Positions 33,306 through 42,682 of a stretch of DNA of 64,000 bases are shown piece by piece (position 1 is the stretch's first letter; each line of letters begins with the position of its first letter). Where the stretch lies: NCBI RefSeq assembly GCF_020216025.1, contig NZ_JAIWNC010000044.1:1-64000 (forward strand). Direction: 5' to 3'. Source of the DNA: Jidongwangia harbinensis. Lineage in GTDB: Bacteria > Actinomycetota > Actinomycetes > Mycobacteriales > Micromonosporaceae. Both the position numbers and the translations under genes were made by a program. The notes beneath the pieces are model-generated. The model saw only the letters and a list, made by a program, of their open reading frames with translations, ran no database searches and was not told the DNA's origin.

Positions 33306-35078
33306 GTGTCCAGGATTCTCTCGCGGCGTGATCTCGACTTTCTGCTGTACGAGTGGCTCGGCATCGAGTCGCTCGCCGCGCGGCCCCGGTTCGCCGAGCA
33401 CTCGCGGGAGACGTTCGACGCGTTTCTCGACGTGTCGGCGCAGATCGCGGAGCGCGAGTTCGCCACGCACAACCGTCTCGCCGACACCGAGGAGCCGCGG
33501 TTCGACGGCGACCGGGTGCAGATGATTCCGGAGGTCGCCAAGGCCCTGGCCGCCTTCCACGGCACCGGGCTGCTGGCCGGCGCGATGGACGAGGCCGTCG
33601 GCGGGCTGCAACTGCCGCACACCGTGCACCGGGCCTGCTTCGCGTGGTTGCAGGCGGCGAACATCGCGACCTCGTCGTACCCGCTGCTCACCATGGCGAA
33701 CGCCAACCTGTTGCTGGCGCACGCCAGGCCGGAGCAGGTGGCGGCGTTCGTGCCGCCGATGCTGGACGGGCGGTTCACCGGCACGATGTGCCTGTCCGAG
33801 CCGCAGGCCGGTTCGTCGCTGGCCGACGTGACCACCCGCGCGGTGCCGGACGGCGACGGCACGTACCGCGTACACGGCAACAAGATGTGGATCTCCGGCG
33901 GCGATCACGAGCTGAGCGAGACGATTGTGCATCTGGTGCTGGCCCGGGTGCCGGGTGCGCCGGCCGGGGTCAAGGGCCTGTCGCTGTTCGTCGTGCCGAA
34001 GCACCTGCTCGGGCCGGACGGGCGGCCCGCCGAGCGCAACGACGTCACGCTGGTCGGGCTCAATCACAAGATGGGCTACCGGGGTACGACCAACGCGGTG
34101 CTGTCGTTCGGCGACGGCACCCGCATGCCGCTCGGGAAGCCGGGCGCGGTGGGGTACCTGGTCGGCGCGGAGGGCGACGGGCTGGCGTACATGTTCCACA
34201 TGATGAACGAGGCGCGGATCGGGGTGGGCGCCGGCGCGGTGGCGCTCGGGTACACCGGATATCTGCACGCGCTCGGGTACGCGCGGGAGCGGCTGCAGGG
34301 CCGGCCGGTCGCGGACAAGAACCCGGTCGCGCCGCCGGTGCCGATCGTGCGGCATCCGGACGTGCGGCGGATGCTGCTGGCGTCGAAGTCGTACGTCGAG
34401 GGTGGCCTGGCCCTGGTGTTGTACGCGGCGCGGCTGCTGGACGAGAAGGAGACCGGGGACGCCGCCGACGCCGCGCTGCTGCTGGACGTGCTCACGCCGG
34501 TGGTCAAGGCGTGGCCGTCGCAGTGGTGCCTGAAGGCCAACGACTTCGCGATCCAGGTGCACGGCGGCTACGGGTACACCCGGGAGTACCCGGTGGAGCA
34601 GTTCTACCGGGACAACCGGCTCAACCCGATCCACGAGGGCACCGACGGCATCCAGGCGCTGGACCTGCTCGGGCGCAAGGTGACCATGCGCGACGGCGCG
34701 GGGCTGGACCTGCTGGTGCGTACCATCCGGAACACCGTCGCCCGTACCCCGGCGGATCTGGCCTGGATGGCCGAGCGGCTGGAGGCCGCGTGCGCGCGTC
34801 TGCACGCGGTCACCGCGGCGCTGTGGTCCGGCCGGGACCCGGCGGCGGCCCTGGCGAACGCCTCCTCCTATCTGGACGCCACCGGGCATGTGGTGATCGC
34901 CTGGATGTGGCTGGAACAGGCGATCGTGGCGGCCGGGCGGACCGGCGAGTTCTACGACGGCAAGCGGCTGGCGGCGCGGTACTTCTTCACCCACGAGCTG
35001 CCCCGCACGCAGGTCTGGTTCGATCTGCTGGAGAGCGGGGACACGCTGCTGGTCGACCTGGACGACCGCTGTCTGTAG
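33306..35078 (+). CDS. Acyl-CoA dehydrogenase
   Basis: The 590-residue FAD enzyme belongs to the long acyl-CoA dehydrogenase group (FadE-like, with extra C-terminal helices). The FAD-binding TGTMCLSEPQAGSSLADV and KMWISGGDHE, the RIGVGAGAVALGYTGY helix and the catalytic Glu in NPIHEGTDGIQALDLLGRKV are intact. It oxidises an acyl-CoA to the 2-enoyl-CoA. Chain length specificity cannot be told, and no other beta-oxidation genes are adjacent. The GTG at 33306 is used. Confidence 0.9.
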   Translation: MSRILSRRDLDFLLYEWLGIESLAARPRFAEHSRETFDAFLDVSAQIAEREFATHNRLADTEEPRFDGDRVQMIPEVAKALAAFHGTGLLAGAMDEAVGGLQLPHTVHRACFAWLQAANIATSSYPLLTMANANLLLAHARPEQVAAFVPPMLDGRFTGTMCLSEPQAGSSLADVTTRAVPDGDGTYRVHGNKMWISGGDHELSETIVHLVLARVPGAPAGVKGLSLFVVPKHLLGPDGRPAERNDVTLVGLNHKMGYRGTTNAVLSFGDGTRMPLGKPGAVGYLVGAEGDGLAYMFHMMNEARIGVGAGAVALGYTGYLHALGYARERLQGRPVADKNPVAPPVPIVRHPDVRRMLLASKSYVEGGLALVLYAARLLDEKETGDAADAALLLDVLTPVVKAWPSQWCLKANDFAIQVHGGYGYTREYPVEQFYRDNRLNPIHEGTDGIQALDLLGRKVTMRDGAGLDLLVRTIRNTVARTPADLAWMAERLEAACARLHAVTAALWSGRDPAAALANASSYLDATGHVVIAWMWLEQAIVAAGRTGEFYDGKRLAARYFFTHELPRTQVWFDLLESGDTLLVDLDDRCL

Positions 35079-35147
35079 CGCACCCGCAACCGAGCGGGAC
35101 CCGAACACGCCGGGGACCGGCAACCGACGCGACCGATCCTTCCGGGC

Positions 35148-37058
35148 ATGACGAGTTGGCGTGAGGAGCTGATCGGCGAGCTGACACCGCTGGGCCTGCA
35201 GGCATCGTTCGTGGACGCGTTCGGGGTCGAGCGCGTGGTGACCGACGAGCTGCTGCGGCGGCTGCGGGACCAGTTCGGCGGCGCGCCGCGGCCGACGCCG
35301 CGGACCGTGCCGCTGGTGGGTGCGCCCGACTGGGGACATCCGGAGCTGGTCGGCCGGCTGGTGTGCGAGACCGGCGAGGTGTGGGAGCTGGACGGCTGGC
35401 TGCCGCCGGAGGTTCCGTACGGCTATCACCGCCTGACCGGGGCGCTCGCCACCGACCGGCTGGTGGTCGTCGCCCCGCGCGAGTTCCCGCAGCCGCGCCG
35501 CGGCTTCGGCCTGGCCGTGCAGCTGTACGCGGCCCGTTCGCAGACCTCCTGGGGCATCGGTGACCTGGCCGACCTGACCTGGCTGGCCCGGCGCACCGCG
35601 GCGGCCGGTGGCTCCGCCGTGCTGGTGTCGCCGCTGCACGCCGCCCGCCCGTCGCGGCACCAGAACCCGTCGCCGTACTCCCCGGCGTCCCGGCTGTTCC
35701 TGAACGTGCTGCACATCGCGCTGCCGGAGGTGCCGGACGCCGGCCTGGTCGACCTGTCCGACCTGGCCGACGCCGGCGAGGACCTCAACGACACCGACCT
35801 GATCGACCGGGACGCCGCGTTCGCGCTGAAGCTCGCGGGCCTGGAACGGATCTGGGCCGCGATCGCCGGCCGGCCCGGGGCGGAGTTCGAGGCGTACCTG
35901 ACCGAGCAGGGCCGCACGCTCGCCGACTTCGCGACCTGGTCGGCGCTGTCCGAGGAGTACGCCGGCGCCTGGTGGGACTGGCCGGCCGGGTACCGCCGCC
36001 CGGACACCGCGGAGGTGGCGGACTACGCGGCCGACCACGCCGACCGGGTCCGGTTCTGGAGCTGGTGCCAGTGGGTGGCGGACCGGCAGCTGGCCCGGGC
36101 CTGCGCGCAGGGCGCCGACGTGGTGCTGGACCTGGCGGTCGGCTTCGACGCGGGCGGCGCGGACGGCTGGATGTTCCAGGACCTGGTGGCGTTCGGCTTC
36201 GAGATCGGCTGCCCGTCCGACCACGGCAATCCGGGCGGCCAGCGCTGGGGGGTGACGCCGTTCGACCCGGCCCGGCTGGCGGCCGCCGAGTACGCCCCGA
36301 TGATCGCGCTGGTCCGCGCGGGTCTGCGGCACGCCAAGGCGCTGCGGGTCGACCACGTGATGGGCCTGTGGCGGCTGTTCTGGATCCCGGTCGGCGGCAG
36401 CGCGTCGGACGGCGGATACGTGCGCTACCACGGCGACGCGCTGCTCGGCATCATGCGGCTGGAGGCGCACCGGGCCGGCGCCTGGGTGGTCGGCGAGGAC
36501 ATGGGCACGCTGGAGGACCGGGCGCTGGAGGTGATGGCGGCGACCGGCACGTTGTCCTACCGGGTGTCCACCCGTACCCATCCGGACGAGTTCCCGGAGC
36601 GCGCCATGGTCGCGTGCGAGACCCACGACCAGCCCACCATCGCCGGCCTGCTGGACGGCTCGGACCTGGCGACCTGCCTGCGGATCGGCAAGCGGGTCGA
36701 TCCGGAGGCGGTCGCCGCGCTGCGCGCCCGGATCGCGGCCCTGGCCGGTATCGACGGCGGCCGGCCGGTCACCCGGCTGCAGATCGAGCAGGCGGTCACC
36801 GCGATGTACGCCGAACTGGCCGGCTCCCGGGCGCGGCTGGCACTGGCCACCCTGGACGATCTGGCCGGTGTCTCGGCACGGCCCAACATCCCGGGTACGG
36901 TCGACGAGAACCCGAACTGGCGCCGCCCGCTGCCCATGCCGATCCACGATCTGTTCGAGCGGGTGCTCGCCCGGCGCGTACTGTGCGTGCTGGCCGCGGC
37001 ACGCACCGAGCGTCCCGAGCCGGGCCCGGCGGATCCCGAACGCTGCCTCGCGGCCTGA
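35148..37058 (+). CDS. malQ: 4-alpha-glucanotransferase (amylomaltase)
   Basis: The 636-residue GH77 enzyme moves alpha-1,4-glucan segments between maltodextrins. An actinobacterial N-terminal extension (about 1-95) precedes the barrel. Catalytic residues are visible: nucleophile Asp in ALRVDHVMGLWRLFW, acid/base Glu in VVGEDMGTL and the stabilising Asp in CETHDQPTIAG. NIPGTVDENPNWRRPLP is the conserved C-terminal stretch. It is a cytoplasmic protein for maltodextrin and glycogen turnover, unrelated in function to its neighbours. Two hairpins follow its stop. Confidence 0.93.
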   Translation: MTSWREELIGELTPLGLQASFVDAFGVERVVTDELLRRLRDQFGGAPRPTPRTVPLVGAPDWGHPELVGRLVCETGEVWELDGWLPPEVPYGYHRLTGALATDRLVVVAPREFPQPRRGFGLAVQLYAARSQTSWGIGDLADLTWLARRTAAAGGSAVLVSPLHAARPSRHQNPSPYSPASRLFLNVLHIALPEVPDAGLVDLSDLADAGEDLNDTDLIDRDAAFALKLAGLERIWAAIAGRPGAEFEAYLTEQGRTLADFATWSALSEEYAGAWWDWPAGYRRPDTAEVADYAADHADRVRFWSWCQWVADRQLARACAQGADVVLDLAVGFDAGGADGWMFQDLVAFGFEIGCPSDHGNPGGQRWGVTPFDPARLAAAEYAPMIALVRAGLRHAKALRVDHVMGLWRLFWIPVGGSASDGGYVRYHGDALLGIMRLEAHRAGAWVVGEDMGTLEDRALEVMAATGTLSYRVSTRTHPDEFPERAMVACETHDQPTIAGLLDGSDLATCLRIGKRVDPEAVAALRARIAALAGIDGGRPVTRLQIEQAVTAMYAELAGSRARLALATLDDLAGVSARPNIPGTVDENPNWRRPLPMPIHDLFERVLARRVLCVLAAARTERPEPGPADPERCLAA

Positions 37059-37082
37059 TCCGCCGCCGGAAACCGGGGTGAT

Positions 37083-37135
37083 CCCTGAGCCTTCTCAGGG
37101 TCCGTCCGGCCCGTGGGTCCCCCGCCCGGGGGACC
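37083..37135 (+). terminator. Double hairpin terminator after malQ
   Basis: CCCTGAG-CCTT-CTCAGGG (37083-37100) is a 7-bp stem with tetraloop. GGTCCCCC-GCCC-GGGGGACC (37116-37135) is an 8-bp stem with tetraloop. Both lie within 80 bases of the malQ stop and upstream of the MMPL gene. Confidence 0.6.
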
Positions 37136-37313
37136 GGACGTGGGCACCACATCCGGATACGCCCGATTGATCACATCCGGGTGACCGGTATCCGACGCTC
37201 ACCGCCCAGCGCCATGATCCGGGTCGAGCGCGGGTCCAACCCGGATGTTCCCAGCCGCCACCCTGCCTACCTTCAGGTGCGACACAGAAATCGTTTGGTG
37301 GGGGGCCCGGGGC

Positions 37314-39554
37314 ATGCGGAAGCGACCGGTAACAGTGAGGGTGGCGCGCTGGAGCGCCGAACATCCGTGGCGCGCACTGGCGCTCTGGGTGGTGTTCGTG
37401 GCGGTGTGCTTCGTCGGGGGCAGCGCCGCGGGGCTGCAGGAGGCCAAGTCCGACGACATGGCGGTCGGTGAGTCCGGCCGGGCCACGGTCATGATCGAAG
37501 AGGGCAAGTTCGGCGACGAGGCGGCCGTCGACAACGTACTGATCACCGCGCGGTCCGGCGCGCTGGACCGGCCGGCGGCGGACCGGGCGGCGTCCGACAC
37601 CGCGGCGAAGCTGCGCACCGTCGCGGGGGTGGCGGAGGTCGGCAAGCCGGTCCCGGCCACCGACGGTTCCGCGCTGCTGGTGCCGATCACCATGAGCGGG
37701 GACCCGGAGACCGCGTCGGACCGGGTGGAGCCGCTGCGCGCGGCCACCGCCGAGGTGCAGAAGGCGCATCCGGAGCTCCGGGTCGAGCAGGTCGGCGGGC
37801 CGTCCATCGGCAAGGCGCTGGACGACACGCTGGGCGCCGACTTCAAGCGGGCCGAGCTGCTCAGCCTGCCGGTGACGCTGGCCATCCTGATCATCGCGTT
37901 CGGTGCGCTGATCGCGGCCGCCGTACCGGTGCTGCTGGCCCTGTCCTCGGTCGCCGCGGCCATCGGCCTCTCCACCCTCGCCTCGCACCTGGTGCCGGCG
38001 AACGAGTCCACGTCGAGCATCATCCTGCTCATCGGCATGGCCGTGGGCATCGACTACTCGCTGTTCTACGTCCGCCGGGAACGGGAGGAACGGGCCAAGG
38101 GCCGCGGCCACGTCGATGCGGTGGAGATCGCCGCGGAGACGTCCGGGCATGCCGTGGTGGTCTCCGGCTTCGCGGTGATCATCGCGATGGCCGGCCTGTT
38201 CCTGGCGAACGACGCGATCTTCTCGTCGCTCGCGGTCGGCTCGATCCTGGTGGTCGCGGTCGCCGTGATCGGTTCGCTCACCGTGCTGCCGGCGCTGCTG
38301 TCGAAGCTGGGCCGCTGGGTGGACCGGCCCCGGGTGCCGCTGCTGTGGCGCCTCACCGCCCGCCGCACCGGGCCGGACGGGCAGCAACTGCCGGGCCGGT
38401 TCTGGCCGATGGTGCTGCGCCCCGCCCTGCGCAGCCCGCTCGTCACGCTGGTGATCAGCGCCGGGCTGCTGCTCGCCCTGGCCGCACCGGCGCTGAGCAT
38501 GCAGCTGAAGTTCCCCGGGACCGAGGACCTGCCGCGGACCACCCCGGCGATGCAGGCGTACGACCGGCTGACCGCCGCGTACCCCAGCAACGGCACCAAC
38601 CACACCGTGGTCGTACGGGCCGCCGCCGACCAGGCACCGGCCGTCAAGGCGGCGCTGACCCGGCTGGCCGAGCGCACCGCCGACGACCGGCTGTTCGCAC
38701 CGCTGGAGGCGTCCGGGCCGGACATCGAGGTCTCGCCGGACAACCGGGTGACCGTGCTCGACGTGGCCACCCCGTTCTCCACCCGCAGCGACGAGGCCGT
38801 GCAGTCGCTGGACCTGCTGCGCGACAAGCTGGTCCCGGCCGAGCTGGGCGCCATCGGCGGCGTGGAGTACGCGGTCGGCGGCGGCGTCGCGGACAGCGAG
38901 GACTACGCGGCGCACGTCTGGCGGAAGCTGCCGGTGGTGGTCGGCTTCGTGCTGGTGCTGACGTTCCTGGTGATGGCCTGGACGTTCCGCTCGGTGGTGG
39001 TCGCGCTGACCTCGATCCTGCTGAACCTGCTCTCCGCCGCCGCGTCGTACGGCCTCCTGGTGGTGGTCTTCCAGAACACCTGGGCGGAGGGCCTGCTCGG
39101 GTTCACCTCGATGGGCGCGATCGTCACCTGGCTGCCGCTGTTCCTGTTCGTGGTGCTGTTCGGCCTGTCGATGGACTACCACGTGTTCGTGGTGAGCCGG
39201 ATCCGCGAGGCGGTGCTGCGCGGGGTACCGACCCGCGAGGCGGTCGCCGAGGGCATCACCGGCTCGGCCGGCGTGGTGAGCAGCGCCGCGCTGGTCATGG
39301 TCGCGGTGTTCTCCATCTTCGCCACGCTCAGCACGATCGACATGAAGCAGCTCGGGGTGGGGCTGGCGGCGGCGATCCTGCTCGACGCCACGATCATCCG
39401 GGCGGTCGTGCTGCCGTCGCTGATGACGCTGCTGGGCTCGGCGAACTGGTGGGCGCCGCGCTTCATGCGCGGTCCCGGCCGGCACGCGGCGGCCGGACCG
39501 GCGGACCCGGACCCGGACGACCGTCCGGCACCGGAGCTGGTCGGCATCCGCTGA
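37314..39554 (+). CDS. MMPL/RND-family membrane transporter
   Basis: The 746-residue protein has the MmpL plan: a first membrane helix (HPWRALALWVVFVAVCF), a periplasm-facing domain, a cluster of five helices beginning at about 180 with IGMAVGIDYSLFYVRREREE, a second external domain and a second helix cluster containing GLSMDYHVFVVSRIREA. The two GxDY/MDY motifs carry the proton-relay Asp-Tyr pairs. Actinobacterial MMPLs export lipids, siderophores or drugs; the substrate is not evident. The ATG at 37314 follows a G-rich ribosome site, and an upstream in-frame start (37245) adds unsupported residues. Confidence 0.88.
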   Translation: MRKRPVTVRVARWSAEHPWRALALWVVFVAVCFVGGSAAGLQEAKSDDMAVGESGRATVMIEEGKFGDEAAVDNVLITARSGALDRPAADRAASDTAAKLRTVAGVAEVGKPVPATDGSALLVPITMSGDPETASDRVEPLRAATAEVQKAHPELRVEQVGGPSIGKALDDTLGADFKRAELLSLPVTLAILIIAFGALIAAAVPVLLALSSVAAAIGLSTLASHLVPANESTSSIILLIGMAVGIDYSLFYVRREREERAKGRGHVDAVEIAAETSGHAVVVSGFAVIIAMAGLFLANDAIFSSLAVGSILVVAVAVIGSLTVLPALLSKLGRWVDRPRVPLLWRLTARRTGPDGQQLPGRFWPMVLRPALRSPLVTLVISAGLLLALAAPALSMQLKFPGTEDLPRTTPAMQAYDRLTAAYPSNGTNHTVVVRAAADQAPAVKAALTRLAERTADDRLFAPLEASGPDIEVSPDNRVTVLDVATPFSTRSDEAVQSLDLLRDKLVPAELGAIGGVEYAVGGGVADSEDYAAHVWRKLPVVVGFVLVLTFLVMAWTFRSVVVALTSILLNLLSAAASYGLLVVVFQNTWAEGLLGFTSMGAIVTWLPLFLFVVLFGLSMDYHVFVVSRIREAVLRGVPTREAVAEGITGSAGVVSSAALVMVAVFSIFATLSTIDMKQLGVGLAAAILLDATIIRAVVLPSLMTLLGSANWWAPRFMRGPGRHAAAGPADPDPDDRPAPELVGIR

Positions 39555-39565
39555 TCCACCGATGA

Positions 39566-39601
39566 CGCGGCCTCGCCCGGAACACTCCGGGCGGGGCCGC
39601 G
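39566..39601 (+). terminator. Terminator of the MMPL gene
   Basis: CGCGGCCTCGCCCGGA and TCCGGGCGGGGCCGCG pair over 16 positions (one G-T) around an ACAC loop, 12 bases past the MMPL stop. There is no T-run. Confidence 0.7.
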
Positions 39602-39684
39602 GTCCGTTCCGCACCGAGGCACCGACTACCCAGAAGTCCTATGGATTAGGTAGGGTTGGCGTCTCATCCCCCGGGAGGACCGCC

Positions 39685-40764
39685 GTGACACCGCTGACCG
39701 AACCGGCCGCCGAGGAGCACCTCGCCCGGCACGCCCTCACCCCCGGCCCGCCCGGCTTCGTGGGCGCCGAGGTGGAACTGCTGCTGGCCCGCCCCGGCCT
39801 CCCGTCCTCGCTGATCGGGTCGCTCGCCGCCCGCCCGCCGTTGCGGCACGGTTTCCTGGCCGCACGCTCCGCGCGGGTGCTGGTGGTCAGCGGCCCGCCG
39901 TCGCCCGGACTCGACGCCTGCCTCAGCCGGATGGCGGACGACCTACCGGTTCCCGGTCCGTTGATCGCCGGCCACGGCATCGCCGTGCTGGACGTGGCGG
40001 CGGACACGGCCTCCGGCAGCCGCCCGGGACAACCGGAGAGCGCCGGCATCACCGTCGCGCTCGAGGCCGGCACGGACGACGACGGGCCCACCGGATGGCG
40101 CCGGCGCTGGGCCCTGGCGCACGCCGTCGCCCCGGTGCTCGCCGCCGCGTTCGCCAACGCGCCGTTGCACGACGGCCGGCCGAGCGGATGGCGCAGTACC
40201 CGCCAGGCCCGCCGCCGCGGGCTCGGCACCGTGCGGACCGCTCCGGACCCGCGGATCGAATGGGCCCGTACCGTGCTGGACGCACCGGTCCTGCGCCGCG
40301 GGCGGCCGGTGACCTCGTTCCGGGAGTGGACCCGTACGGCCACCCGGCCTACGGTCGCCGACCTGCACCGGCACCTACGCACGGTCCGTCCGCCGGTGGC
40401 CGCCCGCGGGCACCTCGAGATCGACGTGGCGGACCGGCAACCCGGCGACGGCTGGCGGGTCCCGGTCGCGGTGGTGGCGGCCCTGTTCGACGACCCGGTC
40501 GCGGCCGCGGCGGCGGAGGCGGCCACCGCCGCGCTGTCCGGAAATCTGTGGGAGCGCGCCGCCCGGGACGGCCTGAGCGACCCCGAGCTGGGCGCGGCGG
40601 CCCGCGAGTGCTTCATCGCCGGGTACGCCGCACTGGCCCGGCAGGGCGTGGCGCGCGGCGTCCGCGATGCGGTCGCCGACTTCACCGAGCGGTACGTGCT
40701 ACGCGGCCGCTCGCCCGCGGACGACGTGCTGGACCGGGTCTCCGGCCACGCTTCCACGCCGTAG
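39685..40764 (+). CDS. egtA: EgtA-like glutamate-cysteine ligase (GCS2 family)
   Basis: The 359-residue protein resembles actinobacterial EgtA, the ligase that makes gamma-glutamylcysteine for ergothioneine. Supporting segments are GFVGAEVELLL near the N-terminus (G-x-E-x-E substrate strand), GWRRRWALAHAVAPVLAAAFANAP, RIEWARTVLDAPVL and the end FTERYVLRGRSPADDVL. It is shorter than typical EgtA proteins (about 420), mainly in the first third, where conservation is weak. EgtB, C, D and E are not next to it, which is unusual. The GTG at 39685 has GGGAGG 6 bases upstream. A general gamma-glutamyl ligase is the alternative. Confidence 0.65.
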   Translation: MTPLTEPAAEEHLARHALTPGPPGFVGAEVELLLARPGLPSSLIGSLAARPPLRHGFLAARSARVLVVSGPPSPGLDACLSRMADDLPVPGPLIAGHGIAVLDVAADTASGSRPGQPESAGITVALEAGTDDDGPTGWRRRWALAHAVAPVLAAAFANAPLHDGRPSGWRSTRQARRRGLGTVRTAPDPRIEWARTVLDAPVLRRGRPVTSFREWTRTATRPTVADLHRHLRTVRPPVAARGHLEIDVADRQPGDGWRVPVAVVAALFDDPVAAAAAEAATAALSGNLWERAARDGLSDPELGAAARECFIAGYAALARQGVARGVRDAVADFTERYVLRGRSPADDVLDRVSGHASTP

Positions 40765-40772
40765 AACCGCCA

Positions 40773-40817
40773 CTGGCGCCCACCGTCGTTTCCCTCGTTC
40801 ACGACGGCGGACGCCAG
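40773..40817. terminator. Bidirectional hairpin between egtA-like and permease genes
   Basis: CTGGCGCCCACCGTCGT and ACGACGGCGGACGCCAG pair at 15 of 17 positions around an 11-base loop. The flanking genes are convergent, so one structure could serve both ends. Confidence 0.6.
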
Positions 40818-40848
40818 GGCGACTCACCCGATATGAGCTAGCGTGCGA

Positions 40849-41751
40849 TCACTTGCCGAAGCCCGCGGTCAGACCGCTGAGCAGCTGCCGGCGACCGATC
40901 GCATACAGGATGACGATCGGCAGTGTCGTGAGCACCACGGAGGCCAGCACCGCCGGCACGTTGATGCTGTACTGACCCTGGAAGGTCCACAGGGCCAGGG
41001 GCAGGGGGCGCTGCTCCGGGCTCTGAATCAGGATCAGCGGCAACAGGAAGCCGTTCCAGACGCCGAGACCGTTGTAGATGGTCACGGTCACCAGGGCGGG
41101 CCGGGTGAGCGGGAACGCCAGTTTCCAGAGCGTGCCCCACTCGGTGGCACCGTCCATCCGCATCGACTCGAACAGCTCGTTCGGCACGTCACGGATGAAG
41201 TTCGACAGCACCAGCACCGACAACGGGATGGCGAAGGCGATCGACGGCAGGATGATGCCCAGGAGGGTGTCGTACAGCTGCAGCCGGATGATGATCAGGT
41301 AGACCGGGATGATCGTCGCCTGCAGCGGGATCGCCAGCCCCATCAGGAACAACCCGTTCACGCCGCGCAGGAAGCGGCTGTTCCGGCCGCCCCGCACGAT
41401 CGCGTACGCGGCCGTGAACGAGATCAGCACCGCGGGCACGATGGTGCCCAGGGTGAGGATCACGCTGTTCATGAAGTAGCGGGCGAAGTCCGACTCGATG
41501 ACGAGCCGGTAGTTCTCCAGCGTCGGCTCGGTCGGCACCGCGAGCGGGTTCTGCGCGAAGTAGTTGCTCTGCGTCTTGAAGCTGGTGATCACGATCCAGT
41601 AGATCGGGATCATCACAATCAGCAGCCACACCCACCCCAGCGCCCCACCGAACCAGTTCAGGCGCAGCAGGCTGCGCCGGCGCGCGGACGACCGCGACGG
41701 CGCCCGGCGGTGTTCCGTACGCTCCGGACCCTGAGTCAGCGTCGTGGCCAT
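40849..41751 (-). CDS. Sugar ABC transporter permease, MalG type
   Basis: The 300-residue inner-membrane protein has six helices and the EAA loop ESMRMDGATEWGTLWKLAFPLTRPAL that docks the ATPase. It forms the channel with the MalF-type partner encoded just upstream. The ATG at 41751 has AAGGAG 6 bases before it and lies one base past the partner's stop. No ATPase gene is nearby; actinobacterial CebEFG/BxlEFG systems share a distant MsiK ATPase, which likely applies here. Confidence 0.92.
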   Translation of the reverse strand: MATTLTQGPERTEHRRAPSRSSARRRSLLRLNWFGGALGWVWLLIVMIPIYWIVITSFKTQSNYFAQNPLAVPTEPTLENYRLVIESDFARYFMNSVILTLGTIVPAVLISFTAAYAIVRGGRNSRFLRGVNGLFLMGLAIPLQATIIPVYLIIIRLQLYDTLLGIILPSIAFAIPLSVLVLSNFIRDVPNELFESMRMDGATEWGTLWKLAFPLTRPALVTVTIYNGLGVWNGFLLPLILIQSPEQRPLPLALWTFQGQYSINVPAVLASVVLTTLPIVILYAIGRRQLLSGLTAGFGK

Positions 41752-41752
41752 G

Positions 41753-42682
41753 TCACGCTCCTTCCAACTGGCTGTCACTGTTGCTACCGCCGCCGAGACG
41801 GCGCAGCAACAGGGCGAGCGCCAGGCCGACGAGAACCAGGATGACCGCGATGGCACTCGCCGGTCCCATCAGGTTCGCCCGGAAACCGGTCTGGTACATG
41901 TCCAGCGCCAGCACCCGGGTGGCGTCACCCGGACCGCCCGCGGTCAACACGAAGATCAGGTCGAAGAAGGTCAGCGACCCGACCACCATCAGCGTCGACG
42001 ACGTGATGATCGTGTACTTCAGCTGCGGGAGCGTGATGCTGAAGAACTTGCGCACCCGTCCGGCACCGTCGATCTCCGCCGCCTCGTACATCGACAACGG
42101 GATCTGCCGGACACCACCCTGGTAGATCAGCGAGTGGAACGGGATGAACTGCCACGACACCACGAAGATGACCACGCCCAGCGCGAGCGTCCCGTTGCCG
42201 AGCCAGTCCTGCGTGAGCAGGTCCGACTGCAGGCCGGGCCCGAGACCGAAGTTCGGGTCCAGCAGGAACTTGTAGGTGATCGCGATGGCCGCGGAACTCA
42301 GTAGCAGGGGGATGAAGTACAGCACCGCGAGCAGGCCGCGGTACCGCTTGTGTGCCGCCAGGAACACCCCGATGAGGATGCTCAGCGGCGTCTGCACCAA
42401 CCAGGACAGCGCCATGACCAGGAAGGTCACCCAGAGCGCGTGGGGCAGACCCGGATCGCTGAGTACCGCCCGCCAGCTGTCGAAGCCGGCGGGGCGGATC
42501 TCACCGAAACCGTTCCACTGCGTGAAGCTCAGGAACAACACGCCGAGCAGCGGGATGATGCCGAACGCGATGAACATGAACAGCGCCGGCAGAACCATCC
42601 AGCTGACGGCGCCGCTCCGCCCGCCGCTAGAGGTGGTGGAGCCTTTCTTCACCCGTACGGTGGGCGGAGCAACCGTCGTCAT
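41753..42682 (-). CDS. Sugar ABC transporter permease, MalF type
   Basis: The 309-residue permease has six to seven helices and the EAA motif YEAAEIDGAGRVRKFFSITLPQLKYTI. It corresponds to BxlF/CebF in actinobacterial oligosaccharide importers. The ATG at 42682 overlaps the stop of the binding-protein gene by 4 bases (ATGA), so the order is binding protein, F, G with coupled translation. Confidence 0.92.
   Translation of the reverse strand: MTTVAPPTVRVKKGSTTSSGGRSGAVSWMVLPALFMFIAFGIIPLLGVLFLSFTQWNGFGEIRPAGFDSWRAVLSDPGLPHALWVTFLVMALSWLVQTPLSILIGVFLAAHKRYRGLLAVLYFIPLLLSSAAIAITYKFLLDPNFGLGPGLQSDLLTQDWLGNGTLALGVVIFVVSWQFIPFHSLIYQGGVRQIPLSMYEAAEIDGAGRVRKFFSITLPQLKYTIITSSTLMVVGSLTFFDLIFVLTAGGPGDATRVLALDMYQTGFRANLMGPASAIAVILVLVGLALALLLRRLGGGSNSDSQLEGA

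Noticed and set aside
32409..36947. 1512-codon minus-strand frame
   Set aside because: It lies opposite the hydrolase, acyl-CoA dehydrogenase and malQ genes and shows only Arg/His/Gln/Gly-rich shadow sequence. Length alone is not evidence at this GC content.
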